NCBI GenBank assembly: GCA_030639305.1
Contig: DAOWCY010000109.1
Coordinates: 1 to 24,047 of the forward strand
Reading direction: 5' to 3'
Origin: JAGLQA01 sp023135565
GTDB lineage: Bacteria; Acidobacteriota; Aminicenantia; UBA2199
Length of the DNA: 24,047 bases
The position numbers and the translations under genes are program-made. Below, piece after piece: positions 14,932 to 23,366 of the stretch (position 1 is the first letter of the stretch; every line of letters begins with the position of its first letter). Below the pieces are notes generated by a model. The model ran no database searches. It was not told where the DNA came from and worked only from the letters and a program-made list of their open reading frames with translations.

Positions 14932-16191
14932 ATGATCGGACGAGTAGAAGCCCTAGCAAAAGGGGGCCGTGGTATTGTTTTTGTCGAAGGCAAACCTGTC
15001 TTTTTGGACGGCGTTCTTAAGGGCGAACTGGTCGAATTTTCCATCAGTGAGAAAAAACGCTCTGTTTTTTTCGGCGTCCCGGAAAAAATAATAGAGGCCG
15101 CCGCGGAGAGAATTACGCCCCCCTGTCCTTATTATGAACAGTGCGGCGGCTGTAATTTCCAGCATATCCTTTACGAAGAACAGGCAGCAATAAAAGAAGA
15201 TATCCTAAAAAGCAACCTGCGCCGCATCGCCAAAATAGATTACCCTGACCCGGTGGAAGTTATCACCTCGCCGCCCTATAGGTATCGCACTAAAGCAGTC
15301 CTGAAAATCAAAGCCGGCAAAACCGGTTTCTTTAGAAAAGAGAGACACGATATCATAGAGATAAATTCTTGCCTGCTTTTACCGCAGGTGGTGGAAGACT
15401 TCCTGCCGCAATTGAGAAACCATCCCGCCGTAGAAAATACCGGCACAGGAGACATCTTTATCTTAAGCGACGGTCGAGAATTCTCCGCCCTGTTGAAGTC
15501 CGGGCGGAATGAGCAGTACATCTGCGAAAAAAAGAATATTTCTTTTGAGATAGGTGATTTTGTTTATAGTGTTAAGCCGCGGAATTTTATCCAGGCCAAT
15601 TTGTTCACCCTCCAGCCCATGATCCGGTTAGTCACACGACATTTAGAAAAAGAATCTGTCTACGCAGCGGTGGATCTTTTCTGCGGCGCTGGATTTTTCA
15701 CCCTGCCCCTGGCCCGTATTGCCCGCGAAGTGACGGCGGTTGAAGTGGACGGGGAGAATCTTCGTTCTCTTTCCATCAACCTTAAAAAAAACAAAATAGA
15801 TAATGTAAAAATCGAGCAGGCGGATATATTAAAAGCCGAACTGCCGGAAGCGGATATTTTTTTAGTGGACCCGCCGCGGCGCGGTTTAGGCAGGAGTGTG
15901 GTGGCGTCCATAATTGCCGGAAAGCCCCGGCAGGTTTTTTATTTTTCTTGTGATTCGGCCACGTTTGCCAGGGACAGCGGTTATTTCCGGGAAGCCGGTT
16001 ATGCCATGAGCGGTCTGACCATCATTGATAATTTTCCCCAGACCGATCATTTTGAAATTTTCTCTTGTTTTTCCCCCGTCATTGATGATATAACGGCTGA
16101 AATTTATTTCAAACAAAAAGTAGACAAAAGTTTAAAACAGATAGATGAAAAGAAAGTCGTCTCCCATGAAGAGGTTAAAGGCAACCATTAA
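14932..16191 (+). CDS. 23S rRNA (uracil-5-)-methyltransferase, RlmD/RumA type
   Basis: SAM-dependent RNA m5U methyltransferase of the TrmA/RumA family with an iron-sulfur cluster. A TRAM-like start (about 1-55) precedes cluster ligands Cys65, Cys71, Cys74 and Cys147; the C-x5-C-x2-C spacing and the distant fourth Cys match E. coli RumA closely. SAM-binding VDLFCGAGFFTLPLA, VDPPRRGL and the catalytic Cys340 in YFSCDSATFARD follow, then DNFPQTDHFEIFSCF. About 33 extra residues, rich in Lys, end the protein. Which uracil is modified cannot be told from sequence. The frame is open back to a TTG at 14878, but that lies in a hairpin and its codons read through a GC element. ATG 14932 (MIGRVEALAKGGRG) gives the expected N-terminus, with only a weak AAAGAG upstream. 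Confidence 0.92.
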   Translation: MIGRVEALAKGGRGIVFVEGKPVFLDGVLKGELVEFSISEKKRSVFFGVPEKIIEAAAERITPPCPYYEQCGGCNFQHILYEEQAAIKEDILKSNLRRIAKIDYPDPVEVITSPPYRYRTKAVLKIKAGKTGFFRKERHDIIEINSCLLLPQVVEDFLPQLRNHPAVENTGTGDIFILSDGREFSALLKSGRNEQYICEKKNISFEIGDFVYSVKPRNFIQANLFTLQPMIRLVTRHLEKESVYAAVDLFCGAGFFTLPLARIAREVTAVEVDGENLRSLSINLKKNKIDNVKIEQADILKAELPEADIFLVDPPRRGLGRSVVASIIAGKPRQVFYFSCDSATFARDSGYFREAGYAMSGLTIIDNFPQTDHFEIFSCFSPVIDDITAEIYFKQKVDKSLKQIDEKKVVSHEEVKGNH

Positions 16192-16199
16192 AGATGAAA

Positions 16200-16247
16200 C
16201 CCTGCCGGGGGCCAAACTTTTGAAAAAGTTTGATCAAAACTTTTGTT
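16200..16247. repeat. 48-bp intergenic repeat, copy B
   Basis: Identical over 48 bases to 3242-3289 and in the same orientation relative to the window. It starts 8 bases after the methyltransferase stop codon and contains the CAAACTTTT/AAAAGTTTG hairpin. Confidence 0.85.
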
Positions 16248-16260
16248 GAAAAAAGCGAAA

Positions 16261-16309
16261 AACGCCGCCCTGGGCCCCCGCCGCGGCTAACTTTTTGGGG
16301 GGTTTTTAC
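16261..16309. repeat. GC-rich palindromic tract with T-rich end
   Basis: GCCGCCCTGGGC, then CCCGCCGCGGC, then TAACTTTTTGGGGGGTTTTT, which recalls the AAGTTTTTGG portion of the other intergenic repeats. It is probably a composite of the same repeat family and may also terminate the methyltransferase transcript. Confidence 0.4.
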
Positions 16310-16344
16310 GTATATCATTTATTAAAAATAATTTGGAGATCATA

Positions 16345-19300
16345 ATGAATAAGAGAATTTTTTCTGTCTTTTTTATGTTAGTATTGAGCTTTTCCCTTTC
16401 CTTGTGGGCCGTTACAGGGATAAACATCAAAGATACCCGGCTGCTGAGTCATCCGGCTGTCAGCAAAAGCCATATCGCTTTCGTATATGCCAACGACCTC
16501 TACGTGGCCGGTATCGACGGCTCGGCAGTGCGCCGCCTGACCTCCGCTAAAGGCATGGAAACCGATCCCTTCTTTTCACCGGACGGGAAATTGATCGCCT
16601 TTAGCGGCGAATATGACGGCAGCCGGGATGTTTTCGTGGTGCCGGTGGCAGGAGGAGTTCCTAAACGGCTGACTTATCACCCGAATGACGATCTTGTGCG
16701 CGGTTTTACCCCTGATGGTTCCGCTGTTCTCTTTATTTCTAACCGCAGTGTTTTCAGCCGGAGGTTCGACCGGCTCTTTACTGTTCCCGTACAGGGCGGT
16801 TTCCCCCGGGCCCTGGATATCCCCAATGCCTTCCGGGCAGCCTACTCGCCCGACGGTAAAAGGATGGCCTATACCCCGCTGTCCGAACCTTTTGGGCAAT
16901 GGAAACATTATCGCGGCGGCAGGACTACGAGAACCTGGCTCTATACCTTCTCAGACCATGCGGTAGAACAGGTGTCCCAACCTAAAGGCCGCTGCAACGA
17001 CACGGACCCGGTGTGGATCGGGGACAGGGTCTATTTCCGTTCTGACCGGAACGGCGAATTTAACCTTTTCTCTTATGATACCCAGTCTAAAAAAATAAAG
17101 CAGTTGACACAATTTAAAGATTTTCCTATTTTAAAAGTCGCCGCTGGAGCCGGGAACATCATTTTCGAGCAAGCCGGTTACCTGCATCTTTTCGATATGC
17201 AGCAAAAATCCACCCGCAAATTGACCATCGGTGTGGCAGCCGATTTGCAAGAAGTACGACCGCGCTATGCAAAAAATCCCCGTTTTATTCGTAATGCCGC
17301 CATCTCCCCCTCCGGGGCGCGGGCCCTGTTCGAATACCGGGGCGAAATTGTAACCCTGCCGGCGGAAAAAGGCGACCCCCGCATCTTGACAAACACCAGC
17401 GGCAGTCATGAACGTTCACCGGCCTGGTCTCCCGACGGTAAATCCATCGCCTATTTTTCCGATGCCGGAGGCGAATACAAGCTCCACATCCAGGCCCGGG
17501 ACGGCAAAGGAAAAGTCAAAATATTCAAGGTCAAAGGCGCCGGTTTCTACAACGCGCCGGTCTGGTCCCCGGACAACAAGAAAATTGCCTATAACGACAA
17601 TTCCAAAAGTTTGTATTGGATCGACTTAGATAGCGGCAAGTGTAAAAGGATCGCCGGAGATTACCAATATGCCCCCGGGGCTTTCCCTTCTTTCAAGGGC
17701 AATTGGTCGCCCGATTCTAAATGGATCGCTTATGCGGTCAACACCTCTTCGAGTTTTCGCCGGGTCTATGTGTACTCCATCCAGCGGGACAAATCTTTTC
17801 CCATTACCGACGGCATGAGCGACGCCAATGAACCGGTGTTCGATAAGAGCGGCAAATACCTCTATTTCTTTGCCTCCACCGATGCCGGGCCGGTGGTTAA
17901 CTGGTTCGATATGTCCAATGAAGACATGCGTTTCAACCGCTCCATTTACCTGACCGTGCTGCCCGGCGACCTGCCGTCGCCCCTATCCAAAGAGAGCGAC
18001 GAAGAGAAAGGCAGCGCCGGCAAAGAGGAAGACAAAAAAGAAAAAAACAAAGGAAAAGGCAAAGCTAAAACCACATCCGCGAAATCCGTTACCATTGATT
18101 TTGAAGGCATAGAGACACGCATCCTAACGCTGCCGCTTCCCGCCGGAAGCTATACGAACCTCCAGGCCGGTGATGAAGGGAACCTATTTTATTTGGAAGC
18201 TGAAGGGTTGGGCGTTGATGGCGATTTTTACGGCACCCCCAAATTAAAAAAATTCGATCTCAAAAAGCGTAAAAGCGAGGAACTACTTTCTAAGGTCGAA
18301 AACTATTTCCTTTCCGCCGACAAAAAGAAAGTGCTTTATAGGATGGACCGCAGTTGGTCGATTACCTCTGCCGCCGGGAAGATCAAACCGGGAAAAGGCA
18401 AACTTAAGACCGACGATATCCAGGTGAAGATCGATCCCGCCGCGGAATGGCGGCAGATTTTCGATGAAGCTTGGCGTATCAACCGCGATTATTTTTATGA
18501 CCCCAACATGCACGGCGCCGATTGGCCGGGCATGCGCGAGAAATATTCGGTTTTCCTGCCCCATCTATCCTGCCGTGCGGACCTTAACCGTGTCATTCGT
18601 TGGATGTGCAGCGAACTGGCTGTGGGGCATCACGGAGTCCGGGGGGGGGATTATTTAGAAACAGCGGAAGAAATTCCCGGCGGTTTATTGGGAGCCGATT
18701 ATGTTATAGAGAATGGCCGTTACCGTTTTAAGAAAGTCTACGGCGGTCTTAACTGGACGCCTGATCTCCGTTCTCCCCTGACCGAACCCGGGATAAATGT
18801 AAAAGCGGGAGAGTACCTGTTAAAAGTCAACGGCAGGGAAGTCAAAGCCCCGGATAACCTGTACCGGTTTTTTGAAAATACAGCCGAAAAAATCGTGGAG
18901 ATAACCGTAGGTCCCGATGCCGGGGGTAAAAACGCCCGCACGGTAAAGGTTGTACCCATACGCGGGGAAAACGCTCTGCGCAACCGCGCCTGGATCGAAG
19001 CCAACATCGAGAAAGTCGATAAAGCCAGCGGCGGTCGAGTGGCTTATGTATATGTGCCCAATACTGCCGGCAGGGGATACGTTTATTTTAAACGTTACTT
19101 TTTCCCCCAGGCGCATAAAGAGGCGATTATCGTGGATGAAAGGTTCAACTCAGGCGGTTCTGTAGCCGACTATTATATCGACATCCTTTTGCGGCCTTAT
19201 ACTTGCAGTTGGGCCACCCGGTACGGCGCCGATTTCAAATCTCCCGGCGCATCCATCCAGGGGCCTAAAGTAATGATTATAGACGAAACCGCCGGTTCAG

Positions 19301-19638
19301 GCGGAGATTTGCTGCCCTGGATGTTCCGCAAGTTCAAGTTGGGAAAATTGGTGGGCAAAAGGACCTGGGGTGGTTTGGTAGGCACCTTAGGGTACCCCAC
19401 GCTGATGGATGGAGGCCGGGTGACGGCCCCCAATGTAGGTTTTTGGACTAAGGACGGTTTTCTCGTAGAGAACGAGGGTGTGCCGCCGGACATAGAAGTA
19501 GAGCAGTGGCCTGCCGAAATGATTAAAGGCCGGGATCCGCAGTTAGAGAAGGCCATTGAAGTGATTATGAAAGAGTTGAAAAAGAACCCGCCCGAAAAGC
19601 GCAAGCGTCCTCCTTTCCCCATCAGGGTAAAGAAGTAG
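16345..19638 (+). CDS. Tricorn-like S41 protease with beta-propeller and PDZ domains
   Basis: Exported serine protease of about 1097 residues related to archaeal tricorn. A signal peptide (MNKRIFSVFFMLVLSFSLSLWA) precedes PD40/WD40-like propeller repeats (about 30-540; SPDGKLIAFSG, TPDGSAVLFIS, SPDGKRMAYTP, SPDGKSIAYFS, SPDNKKIAYND, SPDSKWIAYAV). A Lys/Glu-rich linker (about 549-578), further propeller-like sequence, the tricorn C1 domain (about 698-775; FDEAWRINRDYFYDPNMHG), PDZ (about 779-860) and the S41 domain follow. The nucleophile is Ser985 in DETAGSGGD, the acid is Glu1042 in LVENEGVPPDIEV, and the His is most likely His762 in VGHHGVRGGDY. The position of tricorn's tetrad Ser745 is Gly761. 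GGAG lies 6 bases before ATG 16345; an in-frame TTG at 16333 is less likely. It would cut peptides left by other proteases. Confidence 0.93.
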   Translation: MNKRIFSVFFMLVLSFSLSLWAVTGINIKDTRLLSHPAVSKSHIAFVYANDLYVAGIDGSAVRRLTSAKGMETDPFFSPDGKLIAFSGEYDGSRDVFVVPVAGGVPKRLTYHPNDDLVRGFTPDGSAVLFISNRSVFSRRFDRLFTVPVQGGFPRALDIPNAFRAAYSPDGKRMAYTPLSEPFGQWKHYRGGRTTRTWLYTFSDHAVEQVSQPKGRCNDTDPVWIGDRVYFRSDRNGEFNLFSYDTQSKKIKQLTQFKDFPILKVAAGAGNIIFEQAGYLHLFDMQQKSTRKLTIGVAADLQEVRPRYAKNPRFIRNAAISPSGARALFEYRGEIVTLPAEKGDPRILTNTSGSHERSPAWSPDGKSIAYFSDAGGEYKLHIQARDGKGKVKIFKVKGAGFYNAPVWSPDNKKIAYNDNSKSLYWIDLDSGKCKRIAGDYQYAPGAFPSFKGNWSPDSKWIAYAVNTSSSFRRVYVYSIQRDKSFPITDGMSDANEPVFDKSGKYLYFFASTDAGPVVNWFDMSNEDMRFNRSIYLTVLPGDLPSPLSKESDEEKGSAGKEEDKKEKNKGKGKAKTTSAKSVTIDFEGIETRILTLPLPAGSYTNLQAGDEGNLFYLEAEGLGVDGDFYGTPKLKKFDLKKRKSEELLSKVENYFLSADKKKVLYRMDRSWSITSAAGKIKPGKGKLKTDDIQVKIDPAAEWRQIFDEAWRINRDYFYDPNMHGADWPGMREKYSVFLPHLSCRADLNRVIRWMCSELAVGHHGVRGGDYLETAEEIPGGLLGADYVIENGRYRFKKVYGGLNWTPDLRSPLTEPGINVKAGEYLLKVNGREVKAPDNLYRFFENTAEKIVEITVGPDAGGKNARTVKVVPIRGENALRNRAWIEANIEKVDKASGGRVAYVYVPNTAGRGYVYFKRYFFPQAHKEAIIVDERFNSGGSVADYYIDILLRPYTCSWATRYGADFKSPGASIQGPKVMIIDETAGSGGDLLPWMFRKFKLGKLVGKRTWGGLVGTLGYPTLMDGGRVTAPNVGFWTKDGFLVENEGVPPDIEVEQWPAEMIKGRDPQLEKAIEVIMKELKKNPPEKRKRPPFPIRVKK

Positions 19639-19674
19639 TATGGCGGGCTTTTTTGTTTCGATTTAATTTAGAAG

Positions 19675-19761
19675 TTAGTCGAAATTGATATAGAACCGGT
19701 CAAAGGCGACCTCGATATGGTCGTCTTTGGCTGGCAGCCGGTGGCATTTGCAGGTAGTCAT
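19675..19761 (-). CDS. Small 28-residue ORF overlapping the ORF6N stop
   Basis: Open frame MTTCKCHRLPAKDDHIEVAFDRFYINFD whose ATG overlaps the preceding TGA in an ATGA arrangement, as in translationally coupled genes. The peptide looks protein-like, with a Cys-x-Cys-His start and an amphipathic DDHIEVAFDRFYINFD end. It is too short to place in a family. It may be a real microprotein or the tail of a broken gene. It is convergent with the tricorn-like protease, ending 37 bases from that stop. Confidence 0.3.
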   Translation of the reverse strand: MTTCKCHRLPAKDDHIEVAFDRFYINFD

Positions 19762-20135
19762 ATATCATCTTGCTTAAAACCTATTTTCCTCTTTTGAGGA
19801 TCACCTGGTTTCATCAATCGGCTTAAAGCTGTAACCAATGAATGAATCACTACATCATGTTTTTCAATTTTTTGTTCGAGCAGTTTTAATTTCTCAGCAA
19901 ACTCCTTATGGGATAATAAAAGCTCTCTTAATTTTGTAAATGCTCTCACTATATAAATACTTATTTTTACTGCATAGTCACTCCTCAGTATGTTCGCTGC
20001 CATAATTGCCCCATATTCAGTAAAAGCATATGGAAGTGTAGACGAATATTTTATTCGGGCAAGGTGGTCACAGTTTGTGACCAGTTCTATTTTTTCCTTT
20101 GTGCTTGAAACTTTTCCCAGGAAAGGGTAAACTTT
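19758..20135 (-). pseudogene. ORF6N-domain DNA-binding protein, N-terminally truncated
   Basis: The frame is open from a stop at 20136-20138 down to 19758. The earliest internal ATG (20003) would give only 81 residues (MAANILRSDYAVKISIYIVRAFTKLRELL...). The codons upstream of it read KEKIELVTNCDHLARIKYSSTLPYAFTEYGAIMAAN without interruption. That is characteristic ORF6N/KilA-N-like sequence, as is the tail KLKLLEQKIEKHDVVIHSLVTALSRLMKPGDPQKRKIGF. The N-terminal half of the usual domain (LYGVETRVLNQAVKRN-type sequence) is absent and is replaced by the end of a HEPN-like frame. I read this as a gene whose 5' part has been deleted. ORF6N proteins are common in phages and mobile DNA; their role in chromosomes is poorly known. 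Confidence 0.7.
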
Positions 20136-20206
20136 TCAAACAGGCGGTCGATTTTTTCTATGTCTGCTGATATTTCGCTTTTTAGCACTGCCAATTTAGT
20201 CTTCAT
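20087..20206 (-). pseudogene. Truncated HEPN (HepT-like) toxin ORF
   Basis: Thirty-nine codons: MKTKLAVLKSEISADIEKIDRLFEKFTLSWEKFQ, then AQRKK and a stop. The start resembles the first helix of HepT-like HEPN proteins that pair with MNT nucleotidyltransferases, which normally exceed 100 residues. The RNase motif of HEPN proteins (R-x4-6-H) would lie in the missing part. It overlaps the end of the MNT gene by 11 bases, as expected for an MNT-HEPN pair. Its 3' end overlaps the broken ORF6N frame, suggesting one deletion fused two genes. Family assignment rests on position and a short N-terminus, so it is tentative. Confidence 0.45.
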
Positions 20207-20588
20207 AAATCAGGACTCCTTTTTGTTGGACTTTTTCTTTAAAAGGAAGGTCTTCCAGGCTGCGCACGTCGACGACCCTGTCGAAATGCCTGCCGATGTC
20301 GGAGAACAGGTTCAGCACTTCCTGGAACCCCACCCCGGTTACAGCTATATCGATATCGGAACCGTCATAGAATATCCCGTTTACCATGGAACCGTGGAGA
20401 TAGACTTTTTTTACTTTATATTTTTTCCAGTAATTTCCCAGCGTTTTGAGTTTTTCGATAATGTTTTCTACTTCTTGTTGTTTTTTCCGGCGTTTAATAT
20501 TTTCTTTCTCTTGCAGGAACAGCCGGGCTTTTTCGATATCTATCTCTTTTTCTTTCATCTTTACCAGTATAGTATTAATCTGTGTCAC
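20196..20588 (-). CDS. MNT-type nucleotidyltransferase (MntA-like antitoxin)
   Basis: Minimal nucleotidyltransferase of about 130 residues. The polymerase-beta-like motif is HGSMVNGIFYDGSDIDIAV (GS...G...SDIDI), with the two catalytic Asp in SDIDI. A third acidic position is likely in DVRSLEDLPF near the C-terminus. The N-terminal 50 residues are helical and highly charged (KMKEKEIDIEKARLFLQEKENIKRRKKQQEVENIIEKLKTL), longer than in the smallest MNT proteins. In MntA-HepT systems such proteins AMPylate and silence the HEPN RNase; here the HEPN partner seems truncated. GGGAG is 6 bases before a GTG at 20588, which I prefer to the TTG at 20594 that abuts it. It is transcribed leftwards, opposite to both neighbours. 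Confidence 0.8.
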   Translation of the reverse strand: MTQINTILVKMKEKEIDIEKARLFLQEKENIKRRKKQQEVENIIEKLKTLGNYWKKYKVKKVYLHGSMVNGIFYDGSDIDIAVTGVGFQEVLNLFSDIGRHFDRVVDVRSLEDLPFKEKVQQKGVLIYED

Positions 20589-20594
20589 TGTCAA

Positions 20595-20948
20595 CTCCCG
20601 TTTTTCCCCGGGAAATCAAAAATCAAGCACCTGTTCCTCGATGGTTTATTTTTGTTATCCAACTGCTGCCATACAGCGGGCTGCCCCCCTGGTTGACGAG
20701 TAAATTTTATCCAACGTTGACCTGTGGCTGTCAACGATGAGTGAATTTTTTCCTTTTTTAGGAGAGGCCGGTAGATTTCGACGAGTTCTCCTGCCGGCGC
20801 TGAAAGCTGGGGCCGTCCTCTGCCGCGGATTGAATTTTTTTTTGAGATTTTTTTCTTGTAGGGCTTGACTTTTGTTTTCCGGTTTGTTAAAAAAGGTAAT
20901 GGTAAACGGAGATGTAAAAAAAATGATAAGGAGATGTGAGAACACCAC
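20595..20948. other. Divergent intergenic region, no supported gene
   Basis: 354 bases between the leftward MNT gene and the rightward transglutaminase-like gene. Two overlapping minus-strand frames (20591-20950 and 20655-20948) are open but low-complexity and unlike known proteins. A perfect inverted repeat, CGTTGAC (20715-20721) / GTCAACG (20730-20736) with an 8-base spacer, could be an operator. A candidate promoter lies at 20865-20893. Confidence 0.55.
20865..20893 (+). promoter_or_regulatory. Candidate promoter for the transglutaminase-like gene
   Basis: TTGACT (20865-20870), 17-base spacer, TAAAAA (20888-20893), followed by an AT-rich leader of about 50 bases to the ATG at 20949. Confidence 0.4.
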
Positions 20949-23294
20949 ATGAGGAATTGGATAAAGAGAAGTGAAGCAATTTATTTAATCCTGGTTTTCC
21001 TGACCGGTTTGGTCTGGCTGGGTAATGGGTCTCTTTCAGCGGATGATTTAAGCTCGAAAAAAGAACACATAGTGGCAGAACTGGCATGTCAAAAACCACC
21101 GGAGGATATAGATGGAGAGTTTATCGATCCATTACACCCAATATATAGAGATTATTTTTCTCCTAAAGAAACGGTATGGATAGCAGTGAAGCGCAAACGT
21201 TTCGGAGATAAAAAGAAAGCCAGGGTATATGTTTTTAGTCATGGAACAAATTGGGAGTATAAAAAGAAATTAAAAGGAGATGTGTCCGGTGGGCATGAGT
21301 CCGTCGATATCTCCCACAGTAACGAAGAGGTGATCTATACAGAAGTGTGGATAGGACCTACTATCTGCGAAAAGGGGTATGATGTAGTGGTGGATTTTCC
21401 TCCTTTGGGCATATATAACAAAGGAGAGGATATAGTTGACGGAATTTCTCAAAAAGGGTTTTTGGTGCCAAAATTGTGGTTATGCCTGGAAAGTATCTCC
21501 TTCAATCATGATGAGGATTGCAGCGATTGTGATGCCATCAATATTAGAAAGAATCTTTCAACCCCTATAATTCCTCCTGAGTGGAATAATGGGCAATCCT
21601 CTCCTGCTGCATATATAAAGGAAAGATATGTAACGATTAAAGCTATTGTCACTGCTAACACTGATGTGAAAACAGCCAGGGTAAGGGCAGTAAGAACAAA
21701 AGGCGATTTCGGAAATTTAGAAGAAAAGCTTGTTCGTTTTAGAGACGGCCGTTCGTGTCCGGTTTATTTCGATATTCCAAATAAAACTACCGGTGAAGTA
21801 AAAGCCTTTGTTCAAGAATGGGAATGGCACTGCTGGGATATTAACGGCAGCTATTCTAATGGTAAACATATCGGCACCTCGAAAAACAGGATATATGTCA
21901 TTTTAGCGGAGCCTCAGGTTCTACCCTGGGGGATAGAAGGGGAGCTTAAACCCTGGGCGGATGCCCTGGAGTATGCCTGTAAATGGGCAGAAGGGGCAAG
22001 AAACGAACCATCTGCTGCCGAGGAAATCACTTGCGCACTCTATAATGATGTAGGTGGATTCTACAATCAGGAAGGTTCTTCATACACCAATAATTCTTTT
22101 AACATAAAAAAGTTCGATTTAGAGGAATTTGTGAAAATGATCAAAACCCACAAATTTGGCGTGGCTGAAGTCTCCTGCCTCGATATGGGAAAAGCATTGG
22201 TTACCTTTTCAAATGTTATCGGATGTAAATTAACTTATCATTGTGATGGAACGTTTGGTGATTATCTCTATTGTATTCAACTCATTGGTTTTAAAAATCA
22301 CTGTTGTGCATCTTTTGGGAAGCATGCTTACGGCATGCTCTATGGAAAGGTTTTCGATGCCACTCTTAAATTATGTAACCGGAGCGGGTGTGAAGAATGG
22401 GTGTCTAATTTCGATTTGGAAGAATATAAAAGTAGAGTTGTCAAGGATTGGACTTTACCTCATCAAGAAACGAATTCAAAACATGATTTCTATATTTTGG
22501 GAAAAGAAGAAAAAAAATTTTCATCTTTTACACGAAAAGCACACACATTGTTTATGGATTTTTTAGATATTTCCTCTGGGGAAAAGGTTATCCCCGGTAT
22601 ACGAATAGATAATGATTTTTTTAATTGTAAAATTGGCTTGGATTTGGATAATTTTGATCTTTGTAAATATTATAGTATAGAAAGATTTTTGGATGACTCT
22701 TACTCCTCGGTTATCCGTAAAGTGTGGAGAAGAGATAATGATATATTAGACATTAGAATGACGGTAGCACCAAAATCTTATACAAAAAAAACCAACAATA
22801 TTTTGGAGTTTTTTCAAAACCATTTGCCGTCGTTTATCTACAAAAGGGCTATTTCACCTAATAATTTGTCTGAAGATTTTTCAGATTATCCTCCCCCTGA
22901 GCGAGACAATGTAAAAATCAGAGTGAAAACCTATGGAACCATATATGATAGACGGAACGACATTAAACGTGTGCTGCAGAAAGAGTTAGATAACCAGGGT
23001 GAGGTAGATGATTTATCACAACTTGAAAATATGATGCCTAAAATAAGATGTTTCACACCGGTAAAGCTTGTGAAAAAAAACAAAAAGCAAGTTTTCATAA
23101 AATTAAAGGTAGACAGTCGTGAGGGAGGTTGGTACCCAATCTGGAAAGTGTATAAAGGCAAAATTGAGAAAGACGCAGACGACGATTATTTATATACCGG
23201 AGAATATCCGGGTAAAAATAATGTTAAGGTGATAGTAATGAATGATCGCGGCTTGTTCGTGCAGTCAGGAATCGTAGTAATAGAAACAAAATGA
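20949..23294 (+). CDS. Secreted Cys-rich protein with transglutaminase-like core
   Basis: Protein of 781 residues with an N-terminal signal or anchor (about 10-31; AIYLILVFLTGLVWLGNGSLSA). I do not recognise the whole. The middle (about 335-480) fits a transglutaminase-like papain fold: Cys410 in AEVSCLDMGKALVTFSNVIGC, His459 in FGKHAYGMLYG and Asp470 in KVFDATLKL, matching the usual G-x-C-x-D...HAW...(W)xxxD-x-T order. The N-terminal third has beta-rich, Ig-like stretches (KARVYVFSHG; VTIKAIVTANTDVKTARVRAVRTKGDFG). The C-terminal 300 residues are unassigned and end in a probable beta domain (QVFIKLKVDSREGGWYPIWKVYKG...VKVIVMNDRGLFVQSGIVVIE). Cysteines are frequent, including paired CSDC and HCC, as in exported disulfide-bonded proteins. 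Composition is AT-richer than the large genes to the left. AAGGAG is 15 bases before the ATG, an unusually long spacing, with a small ATGTG/CACAT inverted repeat between. Substrate unknown. Confidence 0.75.
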   Translation: MRNWIKRSEAIYLILVFLTGLVWLGNGSLSADDLSSKKEHIVAELACQKPPEDIDGEFIDPLHPIYRDYFSPKETVWIAVKRKRFGDKKKARVYVFSHGTNWEYKKKLKGDVSGGHESVDISHSNEEVIYTEVWIGPTICEKGYDVVVDFPPLGIYNKGEDIVDGISQKGFLVPKLWLCLESISFNHDEDCSDCDAINIRKNLSTPIIPPEWNNGQSSPAAYIKERYVTIKAIVTANTDVKTARVRAVRTKGDFGNLEEKLVRFRDGRSCPVYFDIPNKTTGEVKAFVQEWEWHCWDINGSYSNGKHIGTSKNRIYVILAEPQVLPWGIEGELKPWADALEYACKWAEGARNEPSAAEEITCALYNDVGGFYNQEGSSYTNNSFNIKKFDLEEFVKMIKTHKFGVAEVSCLDMGKALVTFSNVIGCKLTYHCDGTFGDYLYCIQLIGFKNHCCASFGKHAYGMLYGKVFDATLKLCNRSGCEEWVSNFDLEEYKSRVVKDWTLPHQETNSKHDFYILGKEEKKFSSFTRKAHTLFMDFLDISSGEKVIPGIRIDNDFFNCKIGLDLDNFDLCKYYSIERFLDDSYSSVIRKVWRRDNDILDIRMTVAPKSYTKKTNNILEFFQNHLPSFIYKRAISPNNLSEDFSDYPPPERDNVKIRVKTYGTIYDRRNDIKRVLQKELDNQGEVDDLSQLENMMPKIRCFTPVKLVKKNKKQVFIKLKVDSREGGWYPIWKVYKGKIEKDADDDYLYTGEYPGKNNVKVIVMNDRGLFVQSGIVVIETK

Positions 23295-23366
23295 ATTGTT
23301 ATCATTGTGCTTATGTGAGAATCTTGTTGAGAACATAAACATCTTAATTAAAAAAAGGAGAAATAA

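Noticed and set aside
20065..20083. Perfect inverted repeat TGGTCACA / TGTGACCA as an operator or att site
   Set aside because: It lies inside the conserved ORF6N coding segment (LVTNCDHL), so codon sequence is the simpler explanation.
20160..20696. 178-codon plus-strand frame over the MNT gene
   Set aside because: It is antisense to a gene with clear GS...SDIDI motifs and is Phe-rich as expected of a shadow frame.
20591..20950. Minus-strand frame of 119 codons upstream of the MNT gene
   Set aside because: It is low complexity, competes with an overlapping frame of similar length, shows no domain and covers the likely promoter of the opposite gene.
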